Position numbers and translations under genes: made by a program. This document shows positions 34,517 through 48,287 of a stretch of 64,000 bases of DNA, piece after piece. This DNA comes from CAVYGM01 sp963768025 (GTDB lineage: Bacteria; Bacteroidota; Bacteroidia; Cytophagales; Spirosomataceae), in NCBI GenBank assembly GCA_963768025.1, contig CAVYGM010000010.1, positions 248,001 through 312,000 on the forward strand, read 5' to 3'. The notes below the pieces were generated by a model. The model worked only from the letters and a program-made list of their open reading frames with translations, was not told where the DNA came from and did no database searches. Within the stretch, counting starts at the first letter, position 1; each line of letters opens with the position of its first letter.

Positions 34517-36156
34517 TTATATTTTTCTGGCTGTATTGATCACATTAACTCCGTTGAAACGGGTGGTGGAGCTGCCGTGCGATACGGCGCTCGACTGGCT
34601 GGGCTGGCCTTTTCCATCGAAGAACGAACCTCCCAGGCGGTAGTCGCGCTCGTCGCAAACCTGCGCGCAGGAATTCCAGAATTCCTGCGTGTTCGACTGG
34701 TAGGCTACATCTTTCAGCATGCCGGCAATCTTGCCATCTTTGATTTCGTAGAACAACTGCCCGCCAAACTGGAAGTTGTAGCGCTGCTGATCGATGGAGA
34801 ACGAGCCATCGCCGATGATGTAAATGCCTTTCTTGACATCCTTGATCATTTCTTCCACGGACAAGCGGTGTTTTGCCAGCTGCCAGCGATACATTGGCCA
34901 TGCGCTGAAACTGAACCGAACTCCAGCTGTCGGCGTAGCAGCAACCCTGCGATTCTTTTTCGCCAATGATATGCACCTGATCGCGGATGGCCTGGTAATT
35001 GACCAGAGTACCATCTTTAACCAGATCCCACTTCTTGGTTTTTACGCCTTCATCGTCCCAGCCCACGGCACCCAGCGAACCGACCTGCGTTTTGTCGGCA
35101 ATGAGGTTGACCTGCTTGCTGCCGTAGTTGAAGTTTTTGGATTTCCATTTGTCCAGGGTAGCGAAACAGGTACCGGCAAAGTTGGCTTCGTAGCCCAGTA
35201 CGCGGTCCAGTTCCAGCGGGTGACCAACCGATTCGTGGATGGTGAGCCAGAGGTGCGACGGGTCGAGCACCAGATCGTATTTACCCGCTTCTACCGATTT
35301 GGCGCGTCAGTTTTTCTTGGCCTGTTTGCGCGCGCCGTAACATCTTCCAGCATGTCGTACCCTTGTTGTAGCGGGTCGTAATGCCCGTTACTTTATCGGC
35401 GGGATTGACTTGCAGGTATTCGTAACCCATGCCCATCGGCGCACTCAGTGATTGCGGGTCTGCAAACTTTCCGGTTTTGGGATCAATGGCTGTTACCGTA
35501 AAGATCGGCCAGATCCGGTGAATATCCTGATCGATGTAGGAGCCATCGGTAGAGGCAAAGTACTTCTGCTCGTTGACCATGAACAGCACGGAGTTCACGT
35601 AGTTGGCGCCATTTTTCATGGCCGCATCATTCACGGACAGCAGCAGATCGACTTTTTCTTTGATGGGTACTTCAAAGGCATTCTTTCTTGATGGGTGCTT
35701 TCCAGCTTACTTCGCCAAACCCTTTCTGCGGAGCCAGTTGAACGGGCTCTTTCATCAGTTGGGCATTGGCTTTGGCAATGGCAACCGCTTCTTCGGCGGC
35801 TTTGGCCATTTCGGCTTCACTTTTGGCATCGACCACCGCGGCAAATCCCCAGCAGCCATTGGCAATCACGCGAACGCCAACACCATAGGATTCGGTGTTG
35901 ACAATGTTCTGCACTTTGTCTTCCCGGGTAATCACGAACTGGTTCAGGTAGCGGCCAATGCGCACATCGGCATAGGTGGCCCCTTTGGCTTTGGCCGCGT
36001 TGAGGGCGGCATCGGCCAGGCGTTTTTTGACGGCTACATCCAGGCCGGGTTCCAGCAGGGCTTCAGGAGATACAGATCTGCCAAAAGCAGGAAGCGTGGC
36101 AGCAGAATGCCCGCGGCTCCCATTCCTGCCAATTGAATAAAATCTCGACGGTTCAT
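34517..36156 (-). pseudogene. TldD-like metalloprotease with twin-arginine signal, copy 1, frameshifted
   Basis: ATG 36156 begins MNRRDFIQLAGMGAAGILLP, a twin-arginine (Tat) signal. After a frame change near 36085 the protein continues VSPEALLEPGLDVAVKKRLA, ADVRIGRYLNQFVITRED and onward. The zinc-binding HExxxH appears as LTIHESVGHPLELDRVLGYE. The C-terminal glycine-rich/ESQGCC region (GEKESQGCCYADSW) and RFNGVNVINTARKI close it at 34517. At least four more indels break the frame (near 35690, 35350, 35290 and 34870). E. coli TldD is cytoplasmic and works with TldE to cut unfolded or modified peptides; the Tat signal implies this one is exported. Confidence 0.68.
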
Positions 36157-36268
36157 GAATATGTGGTGTTAAAATATAGAGCTAGCAGTTAGTTGACACA
36201 GAGATACTAAGTATAACGGGTGAATCTCGTGTTGACAGAATATGACCGTACTCTCTATGTTAATCAAT

Positions 36269-37627
36269 TTAAACAGCGTCCGACAAGCTTGTGAACGTAA
36301 AGTCCCGGATTTTCAACGGCGGAATCAGATTACCACCAACGCGAACGCGGTTTGCCCATTGCTTCGAGGTTGTTGAGCATAATGACCGGGCTTTCGTTGA
36401 ACCGGAAATTCTTGACCGGAAACTTGATCTGACCGTTTTCGATGTAGAACGTACCGTCGCGGGTCAGGCCGGTGTAGAGCAGCGTTTGCGGATCAACGGC
36501 GCGGATGTACCAGAAGCGCGTTACCAGAATGCCCTTTTCGGTACTTTTGATCAGATCGGCCAGTGACTGAGTTCCACCTACCATAATGAAATCCGGACGG
36601 GGAGGGAATGGCTTTAACGCCTTTTTTCTCAGCCCAGAAGCGGGAGTAGTACATATTTTTGACTACACCATTTTCAATCCAGGTCACTTTTTCCTGCGGA
36701 CGACCATCACACCGCCGCCACCGAAGCGCCACCGCCGCCACCACCTGCGAAGGGAGAGCCGGGAATTTCGCGATTCATTGGATCGGAGTAAATGGTAACC
36801 CGTTCGTCGAAGAGTTTTTCGCCCAGGCGGGTTCCGCCGCCTTTCTTGCTCAGAAAACTCCGGCCTTCGTCGGCATTACGGGCATCCATGCTGCCGCATC
36901 ATATTCTGCAGCAGATCCACCGCATGCGGTCGGTTCCAGAATAACGGTGTACTTGCCGGGTTCCAAGGCTCTGGCATTGACCGAAGCCAGCGCCTTTTGC
37001 ATGGCTACTTCGGTAGCGGCTTTGGTACTCAGCTTGGACACATCGTTAACGTCCCGGATAGCATAGCCCGAACCCAGTCCGTCGGCCGTACGAACGGTGA
37101 TGGAAAAATCAACGGAGGTTGCTCGGTTGTAGCCAAAAAGCCTTTGCTGTTTCCAATGGCCGTAAAACCGGTAGCTATCTTCCATGTAGCCGGCGGCCGT
37201 CAGATTCTTCTTTCGGCAGGGATCAAGGCTGTCAAAAGCAGCTTGCGCCCGGAATTCGGGAGTAATTTTAGCCGTTGACTTTCGCGAAGGAGGCCGTGTC
37301 CAGGTATTTCTGCGGCCCCAGCATGGGCATATATTCCGGGTTTTCGGGAGCCAGTTTGGCAATTTCTTCGGCCCGACGAACGGTTTTTTCCAGCGACGCA
37401 TCGTCAAACTCGTTGATGGTCGCCGTACCGGATTTCTTACCAAAAACGGCTGTTACCGCCAGTGATAGGTTGATTGACTTTCACCACTGGTCGAAACGGA
37501 ATTACGGGCGTAGCGAATGTTACCGGTCCGGTTACCGCTCACGGCTCACGCTCATTTCGTCGGCTTTTGAGTACGCCAAGACTTTATCAATTATTTTTTT
37601 TGCTTCTTCTTTGGTTAAGATAGCCAT
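36269..37627 (-). pseudogene. PmbA/TldE-like protein, copy 2, frameshifted
   Basis: Starts at ATG 37627 (MAILTKEEAKKIIDKVLAYS) and ends with the same tail as copy 1 (LSDAV, stop 36269-36271). Fragments include VQKSTAKITPEFRAQ-like text near 37270, SFRFYGHWKQQRLFGYNRAT, EPGKYTVILEPTACGGSAAE and LTRDGTFYIENGQIKFPVKN. Frame changes are near 37540, 37270, 36890, 36700 and 36340. It has no HExxxH and no signal peptide. It is clearly a diverged duplicate of the gene at 33172-34508 (tail and middle nearly identical in wording) and follows its own tldD-like partner. Confidence 0.62.
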
Positions 37628-37731
37628 GTTTTATGAAGGTGTTTGGGTGTTACAGTATGTACTTAAGTGCGTAATACGAGATTTGGATGACCTATAACAA
37701 TTTCGCGACTACTTAACCTAACACCTCACCA

Positions 37732-39384
37732 TTAAATTTTCCGTCCGGTATTGATCACATTGACACCATTGAAGCGGGTGGTGGCACTACCGTGCGAAAC
37801 GGCACTGACCTGCGAAGGCTGTCCTTTGCCATCGAAGAACGAACCGAACGTGCGGTAGTCATCCTTGTCGCAAAGCTGCGCGCAGGAGTTCCAGAATTCC
37901 TGCGTATTGGACTGATAAGCCACATCATCGAGCATGCCCGACAATTTCGCCGTTTTTGATTTCGTAGAACAGCTGACCGCCAAACTGGAAGTTATAGCGC
38001 TGCTGATCAATGGAGTAGGAACCCCGGCCAATGATGTAAATGCCTTTTTCAACGCCTTTGATCATATCCATGTACGCTGCGTTTTTCTGTGCCGGGCTGC
38101 AAGGATACGTTAGGCATTCGCTGAAACTGAACCGAATCCCAGTTGTCGGCATAGCAGCAGCCATGCGATTCTTTCTCGCCCAGTATGGCTACCTGATCGC
38201 GAATGGCCTGATAATTGACCAGACTACCATCTTTAATCAGATCCCATTCTTTGCAGGGAACGCCTTCATCATCGTAGCCAACGGCACCCAGCGTATGCGG
38301 CTGCGTTTTATCGGCTACAATATTGACCAGCTTGCTGCCGTAGTTGAAGTTTTTGGATTTCCATTTATCCAGCGTGGCGAAACTGGTACCGGCATAGTTG
38401 GCTTCGTAGCCCAGCACACGGTCCAGTTCCGGCGGGTGACCAACTGATTCGTGAATGGTTAGTCCGAGGTGATTCGGGTCAAGTACGAGGTCGTACTTAC
38501 CCGGCGTAACCGATTTGGCCGTGATTTTTTCTTTGGCCTGTTTGGCCGCCATGATGGCATCTTCCACCATATCGTAGGAATTGCGGTAGCCAACCAGGCC
38601 GTTAGGGCCGGCAATTTTTTCCGAAGCCAGGCCGTCGAGGTATTCGTAGCCCATGCCCATCGGCGAGCTGATCGCGTCGCGGGTTTTGAACTTACCGGCA
38701 GCCTTATCAACGGCTGTTACCGTAAAGGTTGGCCAGATGCGGTGAACATCCTGGTCGATGTAGGAGCCATCGGTGGAGGCAAAGTATTTTTGTTCGTTGA
38801 CAAAGAACAGGTTCGACGTAACGAAAGCAGCGCCGTTTTTCATGGCCTCGCCATTTACCTTCATCAGCAGATCAATCTTCTCCTCAATCGGAATTTCAAA
38901 AGCATTTTTCTTCAACGGGGTTTTCCAAGCTAACCTCACCAACGCCTTTTTGCGGAGCCAGTACAACGGGCTCTGTCTGAATCTTGGAATTGGCTTTGGC
39001 AATCGCTACTGCGGTTTCGGCACATTTGGCAATGCCGTCGGGCGTTACGTCACTGGTAGCCGAAAAGCCCCAGGTTCCGTTGGCAATCACCCGGATACCT
39101 ACACCATATGATTCGGCATTGGCTACGTTCTGAACCTGCTTTTCGCGGGTAAACACAAATTGCTGGAGGTACCGTCCGATACGAACGTCGGTGTAGGTGG
39201 CGCCTTTGCTGCGGGCGGCATTGAGGGCAATGTCAGCCATCTTTTTCTTGAAAGCCACATCAGCGCCGGGAGTCAGCAGCTGCTCAATGGGTACTTCGTG
39301 CCCCATGACCAAGCCGGACGGGAGCATAAAGGCTCCCATTCCCAGGCCTGACAGCTGCATGAATTCTCTTCTTTTCATCTTCAT
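37732..39384 (-). pseudogene. TldD-like metalloprotease with twin-arginine signal, copy 2, frameshifted
   Basis: ATG 39384 (or 39378) opens MKMKRREFMQLSGLGMGAFM, again a Tat signal (KRREFMQ). Then GADVAFKKKMADIALNAARS and YTDVRIGRYLQQFVFTREKQ follow. The zinc site reads LTIHESVGHPPELDRVLGYE. GEKESHGCCYADNW and RFNGVNVINTGRKI end it at 37732. Only about three indels (near 38920, 38095 and 37935) break an otherwise complete gene of about 550 codons. Wording is close to copy 1, so the pair tldD-pmbA has been duplicated in tandem. It is the first gene of the leftward train. Confidence 0.7.
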
Positions 39385-39830
39385 TCGTATATAAGTTGTA
39401 CAGGTAAGTGGTTTTCTCAATAGGGGTGAAGACTATATAAAACCAATAATATTTTGGCTCTACTCTCAAATAAGAGGTGAAAATAGGCAAAAATCCTAGA
39501 ATGACGATAGAATTAGATTTGTTTTGTTGTGCTAACTATTACAAAAGCAAAGTTTTTGAAAATCAATCCTATGATTGACTTTCTCACGGATGTTTTTCAT
39601 GAAGACAACAATCAACATAAGTATGCATACATATGTGATTAAGCAGTTAAATGCCCGTTTGAAGAGTAGGAAAACTTTCTGAAAGCTAGCTACCTGAAGG
39701 CCAGAAGCGTTTGGCTTACTATACCAATCGAAGGTATTTTCCCGAAACGGGCATAAAAAAAGGATTGCCTTAGTGAGATGCCCCTTTTGGGGTAATGGAA
39801 GTATAGGATGTGATAGGAGAAGGCACAAAA
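39385..39830. other. intergenic region between the rRNA operon and the tldD train
   Basis: No supported gene. The open frames here and into the 5S gene have no protein character. A small hairpin CCCCTTTTGGGG lies at 39781-39792. The promoter for the leftward tldD train should lie in about 39390-39600, but I cannot point to a clear one. Confidence 0.5.
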
Positions 39831-39860
39831 AAGGGCCGCCCGATTGCTCGTATGGCCCTT
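39831..39860 (-). terminator. rRNA operon terminator, distal
   Basis: AAGGGCC (39831-39837) pairs with GGCCCTT (39854-39860). On the minus strand the stem is followed by a T run (complement of 39826-39832). It lies about 130 bases after 5S. Confidence 0.7.
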
Positions 39861-39947
39861 GTGGGTGGTGGTAGTTTGGCGACCACCCGCCCCTTTGGTT
39901 TTGAGGTCGGCCTGATGGCGTGCGTTCTCGGGGGGTTGGCACGCAGA

Positions 39948-39977
39948 AGAGGGCCCCGCATTCCTGCGGGGCCCTCT
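39948..39977 (-). terminator. strong GC hairpin directly after 5S rRNA
   Basis: A perfect 13-base stem (39948-39960 with 39965-39977) and loop TTCC. On the minus strand it follows 5S within about 15 bases. It has no long T run, so it may be a processing or 3'-end stabilising hairpin, with the distal hairpin doing the termination. Confidence 0.6.
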
Positions 39978-39991
39978 GGGGTTTATGGTAT

Positions 39992-40100
<109 letters not shown>

Positions 40101-40157
40101 GCAAGCTCGTGGGGGGACTTCGTTATCGACATGCGGAAGACAGAAAAAACAATGCGC

Positions 40158-43006
<2,849 letters not shown>

Positions 43007-43076
43007 CCGCCCGTGTTTCTTCTGTCTTCCATCATGTCAATGAACTCCCGGCCGCCCAACAACGTGGGTGGCCTTG

Positions 43077-43150
43077 TGGAGAATAACGGATTCGAACCGT
43101 TGACCCCCTGCGTGCAAGGCAGGTGCTCTAGCCAGCTGAGCTAATCCCCC
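43077..43150 (-). tRNA. tRNA-Ala (TGC)
   Basis: 74 bases on the minus strand with all four stems. The anticodon loop CTTGCAC between CCTGC and GCAGG gives anticodon TGC. T-arm GGTTCGAATCC is present. CCA is not encoded. It lies in the 16S-23S spacer. Confidence 0.95.
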
Positions 43151-43200
43151 AAAATAGATTTACGAATTAGGCCAAAAATAGCACAATTCCCTCTATTGAG

Positions 43201-43274
43201 TGGGCCTGCGTGGACTCGAACCACGGACCTCTACATTATCAGTGTAGCGCTCTAACCACCTGAGCTACAAGCCC
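43201..43274 (-). tRNA. tRNA-Ile (GAT)
   Basis: 74 bases on the minus strand. The anticodon loop CTGATAA between CTACA and TGTAG gives anticodon GAT. T-arm GGTTCGAGTCC is present. It lies next to tRNA-Ala in the usual 16S-Ile-Ala-23S order. Confidence 0.95.
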
Positions 43275-43324
43275 AAAATATATGAAGAAGTAAACCGGAG
43301 CGAGTACTAAACTCGCTGTTTCCT

Positions 43325-44829
<1,505 letters not shown>

Positions 44830-44875
44830 AGTAAATTACTTGTGTGACTTCCCTCCGAAGAAGGTCATCGTCATT

Positions 44876-44891
44876 GTTGTCAATTGACAAC
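44876..44891. promoter_or_regulatory. 16-bp perfect palindrome in the rRNA leader
   Basis: GTTGTCAATTGACAAC, a perfect palindrome between the predicted rRNA promoter and the 16S 5' end. It could be an antitermination or processing element or a protein site. Its position in the leader is the only evidence. Confidence 0.35.
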
Positions 44892-44984
44892 GAGTGTTTC
44901 TTACACTCCAGTTTACTTCATCATTTCAAAGAACAAATTCCCAATTCTCTCTTTCGCCTCTTCCTTTGTTTGCGATTGGGATTG

Positions 44985-45015
44985 CAAAGGTACGAGGATA
45001 TTTTACACTTCCACA
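44985..45015 (-). promoter_or_regulatory. rRNA operon promoter
   Basis: On the minus strand TACCTTTG (44985-44992) matches the Bacteroidota -7 consensus TAnnTTTG exactly. TGTG (45012-45015) lies 19 bases upstream as a -33 box with one mismatch. The start site would be about 150 bases before 16S. Confidence 0.55.
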
Positions 45016-45087
45016 TACTCGCCCATAAAAAAATCAAGGTTTTGCAAATTTCTTGATTGGGCAAAACTATTTACAATTATTGTCCAA

Positions 45088-46722
45088 TTACGGTTCCATC
45101 AAGAAGGGGTATTTGTAGCTTTTGGGGGAAACCAGGGTTTCTTTGATTGTTCTTGGGGATACCCATCGAATCAGATTTAGAATAGATCCGGCCTTATCGT
45201 TGGTACCTGATCCGCGCGCACCACCGAAGGGTTGTTGACCTACCACCGCGCCGGTAGGCTTATCATTAATATAAAAATTGCCTGCGGCATTCACTAACTG
45301 TTCGGTAGCTCGTTCAATAGCGTATCGATCTTGCGCGAAGATGGATCCTGTGAGGGCATAGGGCGAGGTGCGGTCTACGATAGCAAGCGTTTCTTCGAAG
45401 TTTTCCGGCTCGTATACATATATACTAAGTACCGGACCAAATATTTCTTCGCAGAGGGTCACGTAATCGGGATCCTTCGCCAGGAGAATTGTCGGTTCTA
45501 CAAAATACCCCTTGCTTTTGTCGTACATACCTCCTGCCACAATCTCGACCTGATCTTTATTCTGTTTGGCCTGATCTATATAGGAAGCAATTTTATCGAA
45601 CGATTTTTCATCAATCACGGCATTTACAAAGTTGGAGAAGTCCTCTACGCCACCCATCTGTATCTCTTTTAGATCGCTCAGCATATATTTTTTCACTTCT
45701 TCCCAAAGGTTAACAGGAATATAAGCGCGTGAGGCAGCCGAACATTTTTGTCCCTGGTATTCGAAGGCACCCCTTACCAGCGCGGTGGCAAGTGCCTGGG
45801 GATCAGCAGATGCGTGAGCCATGACAAAATCCTTGCCGCCAGTTTCGCCAACAATGCGAGGAAAGGACCTGTAGTTGCCTATATTTTCACCAATCGTTTT
45901 CCAGATTGTATTAAAGACGTTCGTACTTCCTGTGAAGTGAATACCAGCAAAATCCCTGTGTTTGAAAATGATATCGCCAGCAGTGGGTCCATCCACCAGT
46001 ATCATGTTGATTACGCCCTCCGGCACACCGGCTTCTTTGAATACTTTCATGAGTACATTGGCAGAATACACCTGCGTAAAAGCGGGTTTCCAGATTACCA
46101 CATTCCCCATCAATGCCGGCGCAGCGGGAAGGTTACCGGCGATGGCAGTGAAATTGAACGGAGTAATGGCAAAGACGAATCCTTCGAGAGGGCGATACTC
46201 TAACCTGTTCCAAACACCGACGGACGATTCGGGCTGCTGCTCGTATAGATCCGTCATGTATTGCACGTTGAAGCGAAGGAAATCTATTATTTCGCAGGCG
46301 GAGTCTATTTCCGCCTGGTAGGCATTCTTCGATTGGCCTAGCATGGTAGCCGCGTTTAGCTCGGCCCGGTATGGGCCGGCGATTAAGTCAGCGGCTTTCA
46401 GGAATATGGCTGCACGATGTTCCCAGCTAAGTGCCGCCCACATTTTGCGGGCTTCTAGTGCTGCCTCAATCGCCATGATGACGTGAGAAGCATCTCCTTC
46501 GTGAAAATACCCTAGTACATGTTGATGGTCGTGGGGCGGAGAGAGCTTTTGCTTTTTATCCGTATAGATGGTTTCCTTACCAATGTATTGGGGAATTTCG
46601 ATTTGCTGCGAGCGACCAAGATCCAATGCTTTTTTTAGTTCTTCGCGCTCTTGGCTTCCGGGAGCGTAGTTTTTTATCGGCTCATTTACGGGCTTAGGTA
46701 CTTTGAAAATTCCTTTTGGCAT
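45088..46722 (-). CDS. pruA: L-glutamate gamma-semialdehyde dehydrogenase
   Basis: A 544-residue aldehyde dehydrogenase oxidising glutamate semialdehyde (pyrroline-5-carboxylate) to glutamate with NAD, the second step of proline breakdown. The catalytic cysteine is in EYQGQKCSAASRAYIP, the catalytic glutamate in RIVGETGGKDFVMAHASA, and the NAD-binding segments are AITPFNFTAIAGNLPAAPAL and GIHFTGSTNVF. The tail PFGGARGSGTNDKAG is typical of this subfamily (group 1, single-domain form). No proline dehydrogenase gene is adjacent. It is transcribed toward the rRNA operon and is divergent from thrC with a 142-base gap. Confidence 0.93.
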   Translation of the reverse strand: MPKGIFKVPKPVNEPIKNYAPGSQEREELKKALDLGRSQQIEIPQYIGKETIYTDKKQKLSPPHDHQHVLGYFHEGDASHVIMAIEAALEARKMWAALSWEHRAAIFLKAADLIAGPYRAELNAATMLGQSKNAYQAEIDSACEIIDFLRFNVQYMTDLYEQQPESSVGVWNRLEYRPLEGFVFAITPFNFTAIAGNLPAAPALMGNVVIWKPAFTQVYSANVLMKVFKEAGVPEGVINMILVDGPTAGDIIFKHRDFAGIHFTGSTNVFNTIWKTIGENIGNYRSFPRIVGETGGKDFVMAHASADPQALATALVRGAFEYQGQKCSAASRAYIPVNLWEEVKKYMLSDLKEIQMGGVEDFSNFVNAVIDEKSFDKIASYIDQAKQNKDQVEIVAGGMYDKSKGYFVEPTILLAKDPDYVTLCEEIFGPVLSIYVYEPENFEETLAIVDRTSPYALTGSIFAQDRYAIERATEQLVNAAGNFYINDKPTGAVVGQQPFGGARGSGTNDKAGSILNLIRWVSPRTIKETLVSPKSYKYPFLMEP

Positions 46723-46822
46723 GACGTACTTTTCGTGTTAGTTGATGATATTTACCACGGCAAGTTAGGGAGTTTTCTGAAATTTACTTTGCTGGCGGTT
46801 CCAGGGTCCTGGGAGTTTTGCT

Positions 46823-46830
46823 TAGATTTG
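46823..46830 (+). promoter_or_regulatory. thrC promoter -7 box
   Basis: TAGATTTG matches TAnnTTTG exactly, 34 bases before the thrC ATG. No good TTTG is found at the ideal distance upstream, so the call is tentative. Confidence 0.35.
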
Positions 46831-46864
46831 CGACTTTATTTTTATTTTTTACACCTTAGGTAAC

Positions 46865-48163
46865 ATGTTGTTTTATAGTACCAAAACAAGGACCATCACG
46901 GCTTCGTTGGAAGAAGCTGTCTTTAAGAGTTTACCCTCCGACAACGGTCTCTACATGCCAGAACATATTCCCAGGCTTTCGGATGATTTCATTCGTTCGA
47001 TTGAGAATCGGACATTTAATGAAATTGCCGTAGAAGTAGGATACACGCTTTTGGGTGATGATATTTCCCGGGAAGACATGGAAGTACTTGTGGAGAACTC
47101 CTTTTCTTTTGAAGCTCCTGCTGTACAGCTATCTCCTGATACGTTTGTTCTGGAATTGTTTCATGGACCTTCCATGGCCTTCAAAGATTTCGGGGCTAGG
47201 TTTATGGCTTCCTTGATGTCCTATTTTTTGGCCAGAACACAGAAAGAAATAAAAATTTTGGTCGCTACCTCGGGCGATACGGGGGGCGCCGTAGCTCAGG
47301 GCTTTTATAAAGTTCCGGGAATATCAGTCACTATTCTTTATCCCAGCGGAAAAGTAAGTGATATCCAAGAGAAGCAGCTTACTACGCTTGGCCATAATAT
47401 TACGGCCCTGGAAGTAAATGGTACGTTTGATGATTGCCAGCGATTGGTAAAAGAAGCCTTCCTTGACCCTGATCTCACGGCGAAGTTTAATCTGGCCTCG
47501 GCTAACTCTATTAATATTTCCCGGCTTATTCCCCAATCCTTTTATTACTTCTCCGCTTACGCTCAAACCAAAAAGCTAGGCAAACCTGTCGTTTTTTCTA
47601 TACCTAGCGGAAACTTTGGCAACCTGAGTGCGGGACTTCTGGCGTATCGTATGGGGCTGCCCGTTCATCAGTTTGTTGCGGCCACTAATCGCAATAATGT
47701 AGTTCCCCGGTATTTGTCCACTGGATCATATGATCCAGTGGCCTCCATCGAAACAATCTCAAATGCAATGGATGTAGGAAACCCCAGTAACTTTGTAAGG
47801 TTAAGTCGTTTTTTCGGTGATGACTGGGATCAAATCCGTACGCTGGTTTCTGGATATCATTATGATGATCAGCAAACCAAGGAAAGTATGCGGGAGGTTT
47901 TTGAGCGGTCGGCCTATGTCATGTGTCCTCATACGGCGGTAGCATACCAGGGGTTACAAGATTATCGAAAAGAAAAGGGAGAAGATTTTACAGGAATTTT
48001 TCTAGCGACGGCTCATCCAGCCAAATTTTTAGATTTGGTTCAAAAAACCCTCGGAAGTACCATTCCTATTCCTGAAAGGCTTGAAAATTTGCTTTCGTTA
48101 GAGAAAAAATCAATTTCCATAAATGCCCATTTTGAGGCTTTCAAAGCCCATTTATTGGGATAA
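46865..48163 (+). CDS. thrC: threonine synthase
   Basis: A 432-residue PLP enzyme converting O-phosphohomoserine to threonine, the last step of threonine synthesis. The PLP lysine is K107 in FHGPSMAFKDFGARF. The phosphate-binding loop is ATSGDTGGAVAQG, and SIPSGNFGNLSAGL and the C-terminal CPHTAVAYQGL are family hallmarks. Length fits the bacterial/yeast-like class that keeps the N-terminal domain (MLFYSTKTRTITASLEEAVF). It is monocistronic: a -7 box at 46823, a strong shared terminator at 48233-48273, and convergence with the TPR gene. Confidence 0.94.
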   Translation: MLFYSTKTRTITASLEEAVFKSLPSDNGLYMPEHIPRLSDDFIRSIENRTFNEIAVEVGYTLLGDDISREDMEVLVENSFSFEAPAVQLSPDTFVLELFHGPSMAFKDFGARFMASLMSYFLARTQKEIKILVATSGDTGGAVAQGFYKVPGISVTILYPSGKVSDIQEKQLTTLGHNITALEVNGTFDDCQRLVKEAFLDPDLTAKFNLASANSINISRLIPQSFYYFSAYAQTKKLGKPVVFSIPSGNFGNLSAGLLAYRMGLPVHQFVAATNRNNVVPRYLSTGSYDPVASIETISNAMDVGNPSNFVRLSRFFGDDWDQIRTLVSGYHYDDQQTKESMREVFERSAYVMCPHTAVAYQGLQDYRKEKGEDFTGIFLATAHPAKFLDLVQKTLGSTIPIPERLENLLSLEKKSISINAHFEAFKAHLLG

Positions 48164-48232
48164 TTGGGCATTTCGAAGGGCGTGAGAATTGCGTAGAAAA
48201 ATCAAGTGAAGATAATTTCCCGAATATAAAAA

Positions 48233-48273
48233 ATACAAGGGGACTATTTTTTCGAAAAATAGTCCCCTTGTAT
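48233..48273. terminator. bidirectional terminator thrC / TPR gene
   Basis: A 19-base perfect stem (48233-48251 with 48255-48273) around the loop TCG, A-rich on the left and T/A-rich on the right. It sits in the 124-base space between two convergent genes. Confidence 0.9.
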
Positions 48274-48287
48274 TAAAATCACTTTTC

